DNA of 64,000 nt. It comes from Spongilla lacustris (taxonomy: Eukaryota; Porifera; Demospongiae; Spongillida; Spongillidae). The DNA lies in assembly GCA_949361645.1 (NCBI GenBank), contig OX442419.1, positions 8,297,377 to 8,361,376 on the forward strand. The letters run 5' to 3'. Numbering within the stretch: position 1 is the stretch's first letter; every line of letters starts with the position of its first letter. The notes under the pieces were generated by a model that made no database searches, had not been told where the DNA came from, and saw only the letters and a list, made by a program, of their open reading frames with translations. Below are positions 57,056-64,000 of the stretch, in pieces. A program made the translations under genes and the position numbers.

Positions 57056-59085
57056 GGCATACAATCTTATGTTAATTTATTGTTTCATGAATATGATTAA
57101 CTACGATCTCTTCTCCTCATGTTTTTAATCCGTTCCGACGTGTCGTGCTTTCACCAGAAAATAAGCCCCAGCATGCACTAAACGCAAAGGTGATGCACAA
57201 TGATCGCTCTTCAAGTAGGAGTAAGTTTTAAAACCATCCGCCAGGGGCGTTTCGACAAAAATCGGTTGCCGCCTGAGCACTGAATGAAATCAATAAAAGG
57301 CGTGCCTTCAGTAATCACATGCGCGGCAATTATAGGGCAAAGAAGAACTTACTTTGACTGTGCGTATTATTCTTTTAAGGTCAGTTGTGGAACAGTTCAA
57401 AATTATATGCTTGTGTATATTCGTAAACAACAAAATGATTAGCTCCTGTAGGATTCCAAACACTGAAATACCGTGATGTTCGAATGTGTTCTAATTAGCA
57501 ACCTACCGTGCCGTACCGCCATGATTGCAATTAATTATTGTATTTTGTCCGCGGCCTGCCGGGTCGAACTTTCGGGTTTCAAGCCTGAACGTGGCCTCAT
57601 AGTGGCCTGACCTTAATTCAGGTCACAGGCCAGCTCAGAGCCTGGGCTGACATTCGGCAACCAGGAGTGTTCGAGCTTGTGACACAATTGGGTCAAGGAT
57701 TACTTAAATAATGATGTTTATACACGGAAGCAAATGAAATTCAGCCATAGCGTAAAGATGTGCGGGAAATGCCCAAAAGACCCAAGGGCTAGGGCGTGGC
57801 TAGAGACACTATACACTGTGTACATGCTTGTCACTTCTGCAAGCGATTATTTTGGCACAGCTACACGGAGGTGTTTCAAACACTTGATAACAAATGAACT
57901 AACCATTATAGATACTTGTAAATGCATATATGCATGTACGAAGTTTTAATAAAGTGTGTTTTGATCTAGTTTTGCATGGTTAAATATAACCCATGCAGCA
58001 AGACCTTCTATACTAATTAAACCGTATGCATAAGCTATATATGTAATATACTTACGCTAAGTCTTGCACAGCAGATGCTGTATTGGTGCACAGGTCGACG
58101 CCCACCCACGCGCCTTCCCAAAAGCATAGATTGAACAGTTTTTTACACGGCTGCTGTTTCTTGAATAGCTGCGACCCCTCTACTCCTGGGACTGACGGTT
58201 ACAATGGGAAAATAAATACAAACGTACCAGATAAAAGCTCTGAACATTTACCGATCAAAATCGGCGAACGCGCCTCGGCAAGTATGACACTGATGAACGC
58301 GATCACCACCGCGGCTGCCGCGATCATATTACTGGCCACAAGACGGAAGTTATTTTGTTAGTCTTGGTTAGTCTAATGATCGCATGCAGGATGAGATTTT
58401 CTTTTATACAGTGAATTGGTCGATGAATATTCGTCGATCCAATTATTGGTGGATTTGAAAAAAAAATTGCGTGCACGCGTGGAGGCATTATTTAGCATGT
58501 GCCCATCATTTCGTGTACATGTACATCATTAGGTTCCACATACAGGGCTATTATTGGAGGCCCTTTTTACTACCCGCACCTCTTCCCCTTGCAAAGCGAT
58601 GGGCACACTTTCGCTCTCACGTGCCACGCCCCTAATACCTCCTTTCCGACCTTCTTCTTGTTTCCGCTATACATGTACATAGTAAACAACTCCAGCGGCA
58701 TAAATTGGAGCCTGTTATCAAATAAGGATTTTAGCGTTCCTTCAAGGGTTGCCGAAAGCCAGGCTATAAGGTCTGGCCTGAGGCCTGCTGGCCAGTACAT
58801 GTGCCAGTTCACAGCGTCTATGATGCGCAAATACGTACACCATTATACATTTTTAGTAAGAGTGCTGTACACGTTAGTTGAAATGCGGTGCCATCAATGA
58901 TGTATTATATAGGATGAATGTAATTTATATCATTATAGTATGCATGTATTGTAGTATTACGACGCATTCTATTTGATGTGCATTATCATTTTCACCAATG
59001 TATTCCAATTCGCATGCATGTACAAGATAGTATACAAACACGTTCGCGCTATTACATAACTCATCAGTGTGTCATCCTTTATGAT
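57056..59085. other. Copy B middle, no recognised gene
   Basis: Counterpart of 25,691-27,780 without the 287-bp hairpin piece (junction at about 58,037). From 58,865 to 59,085 there is sequence absent from copy A. Frames of 60-133 codons lack domains. Confidence 0.5.
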
Positions 59086-59089
59086 GTAC

Positions 59090-59265
59090 ATGGCAAATTG
59101 TTCCGAAGATTGTGGCTACAACATACGGACTTACATGGCTTAATTTACTATTGTAATCAAATGTGGTGTAAATGTGTTGGTAAATATGGTACAGTTATAT
59201 GTGACATTTCCGCGTATTGCTTTAGCGGAAATTGTCATGTTTACTAACAAATCTACGGTGAGCCC

Positions 59266-59299
<34 letters not shown>

Positions 59300-59660
59300 T
59301 TCTGATGCATAGAATGGCCTCGCCTGACTGGCCTGCTGGCGGGTCATCTGGTACCAGCTGTCTGGTACTCTCTTTATTTCGTTGTAATGCTACTCTTAGT
59401 ATTTATATTGTAAGGGTACTCTCCTTATCTGGTTGTAAAGGCTCCTAAGGGTCCTCTCCGTATATATGGTTGTAAGGGCACTGTTTTAATTGTCGCGAGG
59501 TCCTGTATATTTTGTGCGTGACTGTCACCATCTTGTCTCATGTGCACCAGCTAAGCTGCAAGCAAATGGCCAACGTCAAACAATATGCAGAAATCGGAGG
59601 TCACCAGGAAAGTGATGGTGTTCAAAAAGACATAGTATAGAATGTATTCCATTGCTAGTA
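59090..59660. repeat. Segment also present at 19,141-19,700
   Basis: Contains the poly-C run (59,270-59,299), GGCGGGTCATCTGG and the CTCTCCTTATCTGG/CTCTCCGTATATATGG pair. Copy A retains only the right part (27,785-28,050), whereas a full copy sits outside copy A at 19.14 kb. Confidence 0.85.
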
Positions 59661-60540
59661 CATAGAGGTAGTGTGGTTTGAATTTGTGTTGAATTTGTAA
59701 GTACTAATGGCTCGGTTTTATTCAAACAAAGTTATACTTACACCTAAAAGTATTTTTAAAAATGTATCAGTCATAACATGTTGCCATGCATGTAACATGT
59801 TGCCTGTTGTTTCAGTTCCGCATAGGATTTTGCCTGTTGCGGTTCAGTTCGGTCATTCAGTTCCTCATAACATGTTGTCTGTTGTTTCAGTCAGTTCCTC
59901 ATAACATGTTGGCTGCATGTTGTTCAGTGGTATATATACTGCTGTTTGTGGTGCAACTAACATTTCCTGCATAACCACCACTGTGGCTCCGCTGTGCATG
60001 AATACATGACAGCTGCGAGGATATGTTAGTTGTGCACAGGCTGCACCACAAACAGCAGTATACCACTATAGTCCATGTTCAAGCACAGATACAGGGTGTT
60101 CCGGTTCTGGACCGTCTGATAAAGGAGGAATCCTGCATACGTGATGACTCAGATGCAATCCGGGGCCAAGGTTATGAACTTTCTCATGCAGTTGATGCTA
60201 CCGGCCGCACGCAGGGTGCTTTTAATGGAGTTTAGACACTTCATTTCCAAATTAGGGTGCTTATTAGAATAATCGACGTAGTCCTGGCCTCTTACCAGAA
60301 CGGGTAAATGCATACTCCTTATGCTAATGCAAATGGCACGTGATTGGATTTTGCCGCTGCATGCACAGTACGCATTGAGCAACAGAGTATGCACGTATAT
60401 GGTACTAATTGCATCTGCTGAATCTTAGCAAATTACTCCTTAATTGCATTTTTCCGTCTTGTATATTTACGTCTATTTCCGTGCTTCTCCGTCTTTTCCC
60501 GTGTACTATGTATCGCGATATAACAAAAAAATATGTATAT

Positions 60541-61360
60541 GGGACAGTGTCCAGCAAAATCGGGCTTGTGGGGTTATAACTATAAAAATTGCACGTTGTA
60601 CTAAACAACACATCTTCGCGACGGTACTACCTTTTCCTTTCAAATTTCATACACTTGTTCCCACACCATTATTTTCTCTGTGTTATAATCGATTTTCGTG
60701 ATCTACACCTTTTCCGTGCCGTGGATACAACAATCGTTAACCCCGCGGGTTAGAAATCCACATTTCTCCACGTACGAGTGTTAAAAATGTGTCAAATTCG
60801 GAGTGTACATAGAGGAGTCCTGTAGCTATTGATTTGTTCTGTTCGTTAGTTTCTGAATCATCCGTTACGGAGATACAGTTGAGCAAACTGCAGGCACATT
60901 TTCCCGCTTGATTCGCGCCAATGATATAATCACGGCCTTCCCATTCACTGAGCGGGACGTGATTTGCCAAAATCATTGGCGCGAATCAAGCGGGAAAACG
61001 TGCCCGTAGTTTGTTCAACTGTATCTCCATAACGGATGATATAGAAATTAACGAAAAGAACAAATCAATAGCTACAGGACTCCTCTATTTGCAATCCGAA
61101 TTTGACGCGTTTTCAACACTCGCACTTGGAGAAATGAGGAATTCTAACCCGCGGGGTTAACGATTGTTGTATCCACGGCACGGAAAAGGTGTAGATCATA
61201 AAAATCGACTTTCACACAGAGAAATGGTGTGGGAACAAGTGTAAGAAATTTGAAAGGAAAAGGTAGTACCGTCGCGAAGATGTGTTGTTTCGTACAACGT
61301 GCAATTTTTATAGTGATAAAATTATAACCCGTCAAGCCCGATTTTGCTGGACACTGTCCC
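60541..61360. mobile_element. 820-bp palindromic element (copy B)
   Basis: Almost identical to 28,924-29,743 (about four single-base differences by eye), with the same GGGACAG/CTGTCCC ends and ATAT flanks. Present in both duplicates, so it inserted before the duplication. Confidence 0.9.
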
Positions 61361-61525
61361 ATATCGCGATAAATATAAAATAGTAAAAATACGGCATATC
61401 GCGGCAGACCCGGGGATGGTGCGGGAGGGATGCCCCCGCCCGCACCCTCCCTGGCCGGGTCGATTGCCTGCAAATTGCCACGCCCATAATTGACTGCACC
61501 AACTTTGGACCGAGTGCGCATGGCC

Positions 61526-62604
61526 GTTGTGGTAGGGCGACATTGTCCCCCGTGCAGAATGTCCCCCCGGACATTCTGCACTAGGGCGCAATGTCCCCCC
61601 GGACATTCTGCACTAGGGCAAACTGTCCCCCTCTAGGGTAAAATGTCGTCCCCCCCCCCCCCCCCCCCTGGACACTCTATACTTAGGGCACAATGTCCTA
61701 CCTATAGGCTAACAAAGGGAGTTATAAACGTCCAACAGGCTGGTTTTTAACGAAGACCCGTCCTTGTAAAAACCATCCTGCCCGGATTGTGCGTCCAGGA
61801 TGGGAATACATGTGGTTCTACCCTAGTTCTGTCGAATGTTGAAGCAATAATTCAATTCATACGTCTACATTCGACAAAACCCCTCCAAGTAAGGTTTTTA
61901 CACTATTCCCACCCTGGACGCAGGATGCATGGGTTTTAGTCTGGGTACCCGACTGATAGGTTGTACTATCGCGCAACAGATGAACTGACGATGGGAATAG
62001 CCTTTCCTGAGATATGTCAGGCGGTGCACGCAGTGTGGAGCTGTGTTTATGTGACATTACTTTTCAGGCTATGATCCTAGTTGATCTCAATATATTTCAA
62101 TCTCTCATACTGATGAGATTTCAGCCATAAAGTATATCAATCACCACTTCTTAAGGAATTTTAATAATGAATGTTCGTGTATATATGTGTGTGAATATTG
62201 GTTTCAATGAGTGCTTTGACGACACGGAAAGGATAAGAGCTGTGTATTCGTTAAAAGGAATTTAATACTAAAATTCTAAATGTTCGTGTATGTGTGTCAG
62301 TATTGGTTACAATGAGCATTTCAAGCGGCGGAACGACATGCAGCTTTGGCGACGGTTAGGAGCTACTGAGTAATGGCGTCAACGCGATCCCGTGTACTGC
62401 CGTAAAAGTTTCCCAGCCTTGTCATTGATGAAATAAAATGTTATGAGGGGGGACATTTTACCCTGGAGGGGTACAGTTTGCCCTAGTGTAGATTGTCCGG
62501 GGGGACATTGTACACTAGTGCAGAATGTCCGGGGGGACATTGTACACTAGTGCAAAACGTCCGGGGGGACAAATTTTAGGGGGGACATTGTGCACTACGA
62601 CACC
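61526..62604. mobile_element. Hairpin-array-ended element, about 1.08 kb (copy B)
   Basis: Counterpart of 29,908-30,934. The left array has two additional units (CCCCCCGGACATTCTGCAC repeated, then GGGCAAACTGTCCCCC) and a shorter poly-C run than copy A, while the interior and right array are almost unchanged. Confidence 0.85.
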
Positions 62605-62866
62605 GTCACTGTCCGCGCATCGTTGAAAGGAGTCCACTTTTGTCCAAAATGGCCCAGCCAAACGCTCAAAAAACGAAGACAGACAGACAGACTATCCGCG
62701 CATTTATAAATAGAATGTTCGGTTACTGGTGCCGCCATCTTGACCATTATTGGTCCTAACAGAAACACGGCCGGCTACATGTACGTAAATGTACAAATAA
62801 TTATACAGTTAGGTTTATTATCTCATAAAATGTTAATAAACTATTACAGGCCACATCCCCGCTTAT

Positions 62867-64000
62867 ATACAGGGTGTCTACGAAAGAACGCAATGCTTTT
62901 GAACGGGAATAACTTTTGATAGGATTAAGCAAAAAATCTCATATTTTGAAACTGAGTTGGTCGGTTTCCTCAAATTTTTTTCCATCCTTTTAATTGATAC
63001 ATTATTAATCATGCTAATTAATTTTAATAAGCACAATAGATTAGCTGATTTTGAAAGTTCGTATGTGTTCACGTATCGATTGTGAAGCTTCGTTCGAAAT
63101 ATTGGATTTTTTTCACATTCACAACTAAAACTGCAACCCTCTACCTATTTCTCTTCGCGTACGCATGCGCACACGACCTCGTCCTAAGGCTTAATTCTGT
63201 GATAAAAACCAATCTCAATCACGTGATACAATTCGGAGGCGGATCTTCTTTTTTTTTTTTTTTTAATGCAATACCCCACCTCCTTCGTGGGTGTTACGAG
63301 TCACTGCCAATTAACGTGTTTACATCCGATGTAGTGCGCACCAATTAGCACTATCGTACAGACAGGCACTAAACCGAGCGGCAGGTACTACGGGTTGATA
63401 TGAATTAATTTTTTTTATTCTGTGAATTAGGAAACGGAGACGCACACGTTAAACTTAAAGCGCAAGTTATTACACAGTACACGCAAAAATGTGCTGGTTG
63501 GTAGACTATCGATCAAATTCTTAGGTTTCTGACTAATGTTTCAAGCCTGCAGCTAGGTTTTAGATAAGTTATTGTTTTTATTTTCTTAAAGAGAAGGCAT
63601 CCCACATCAATTTTTTTTAACGACTTAGACAAGTCACTGCACGATGGTTTCATTTTCATTGTATTACTTTGCAAGCCTGTTAGCTGAGTATGGTTGATTT
63701 ATTCATTTCATGGCATTCAGTAATGAAATTTTTGGATGATTAGGATGACTTGTTTTTTTTTTGCACACAAATGAGCCTATTAGCTGGTTTTCAAATCATG
63801 TCTGTGTGTGCATAAATATTGGTGGATGCTTTGCTTTAGAATAGACTCTTGTTATGTACCTTTAAAAAGACAACTTATGAGGGTGTAGTTTAATAATGTT
63901 GCAAGCTTTTGTGTATAGAAAATGATTATGGTACTTGGAATTTGCAAAAGCATCCTTTGACATTAAGTTGCAAGTGCAATACGGACTATGATAGGGAAGA
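62867..64000. other. Right edge, possible DNA-transposon end, no gene
   Basis: Starts ACAGGGTGTCTACGAAAG directly at the duplication edge, a phrase typical of invertebrate DNA-transposon termini. The matching opposite end is not inside the window. There is a poly-T run at 63,248-63,264. Open frames (minus 62,878-63,072, plus 63,082-63,348) have no domain. Otherwise AT-rich. Confidence 0.5.

Larger units (their letters stand above)
49824..62866 (+). repeat. Segmental duplication, copy B (13.0 kb)
   Basis: Direct repeat of 20,054-31,200, same orientation, about 31 kb downstream (measured at the right edges). It is longer mainly because of the 1,499-bp transposon at 51,576 and the 58.9-59.3-kb stretch that copy A lacks. 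The right boundary at 62,866 is followed by ATACAGGGTGTCTACG, a phrase resembling the end of a DNA transposon. A false duplication of the two haplotypes during assembly is a realistic alternative. Confidence 0.95.

Overview
The window looks like animal (invertebrate) nuclear DNA, and a sponge or a similar early-branching marine animal fits best. The reasons are spliceosomal introns of only about 45-62 bp in the one gene with a readable exon series, AT-rich intergenic DNA full of (CA)n/(GT)n tracts and of the self-complementary word TACATGTA, long poly-C/G runs, and remnants of many eukaryotic transposon classes. There are no prokaryotic operons, rRNA genes or convincing tRNA genes. The assignment is an inference from sequence texture, not proven. 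A 200-base run of N at 18,821-19,020 marks an assembly gap.

Layout. 1-5,900: repeats only (degenerate minisatellites, two fold-back elements, a three-unit tandem). 5,975-7,704: a seven-exon, transposon-associated gene broken by frameshifts. 7,700-15,000: microsatellites, a 24-bp minisatellite, a roughly 240-bp tandem array and weak exon-like remnants. 15,700-19,100: two arrays of short hairpins around exon-like debris, the second running into the gap. 20,054-31,200 (copy A) and 49,824-62,866 (copy B): a large direct duplication. Each copy carries a nearly complete group XV phospholipase A2/LCAT-like exon (minus strand), a partly inverted LCAT-like pseudogene, a dead hAT transposase end, an 820-bp palindromic element and a hairpin-array-ended element. 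31,300-40,570: an array with a roughly 2.03-kb higher-order repeat, one block inverted, interrupted by a 3.5-kb insertion that is a second copy of 7,641-11,625. 40,858-43,921: nested inverted-repeat elements. 43,984-44,815: a Ty3/gypsy-type integrase gene fragment. 46,800-47,510: reverse-transcriptase tail debris and another decayed frame. 62,867-64,000: unique AT-rich sequence.

The only credible host coding sequences are the two LCAT/PLA2G15-like exons (360 codons each). They keep the Ser-Asp-His triad but lack the N-terminal part of the enzyme and have no ATG. Almost everything else is mobile-element biology, so the genes do not form a pathway.

Most interesting are: (i) a set of elements whose ends are arrays of short hairpins built on GTCC...GGAC around G-rich loops, with unit numbers differing between otherwise almost identical copies; (ii) 820-bp, almost fully palindromic elements whose centre is better conserved between families than their ends; (iii) a 1,499-bp element with 603-bp inverted repeats whose insertion into TA is shown by an empty site in the same window; and (iv) the duplication itself, whose two copies seem nearly identical at one end and several percent different at the other. 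All identity statements are by eye.
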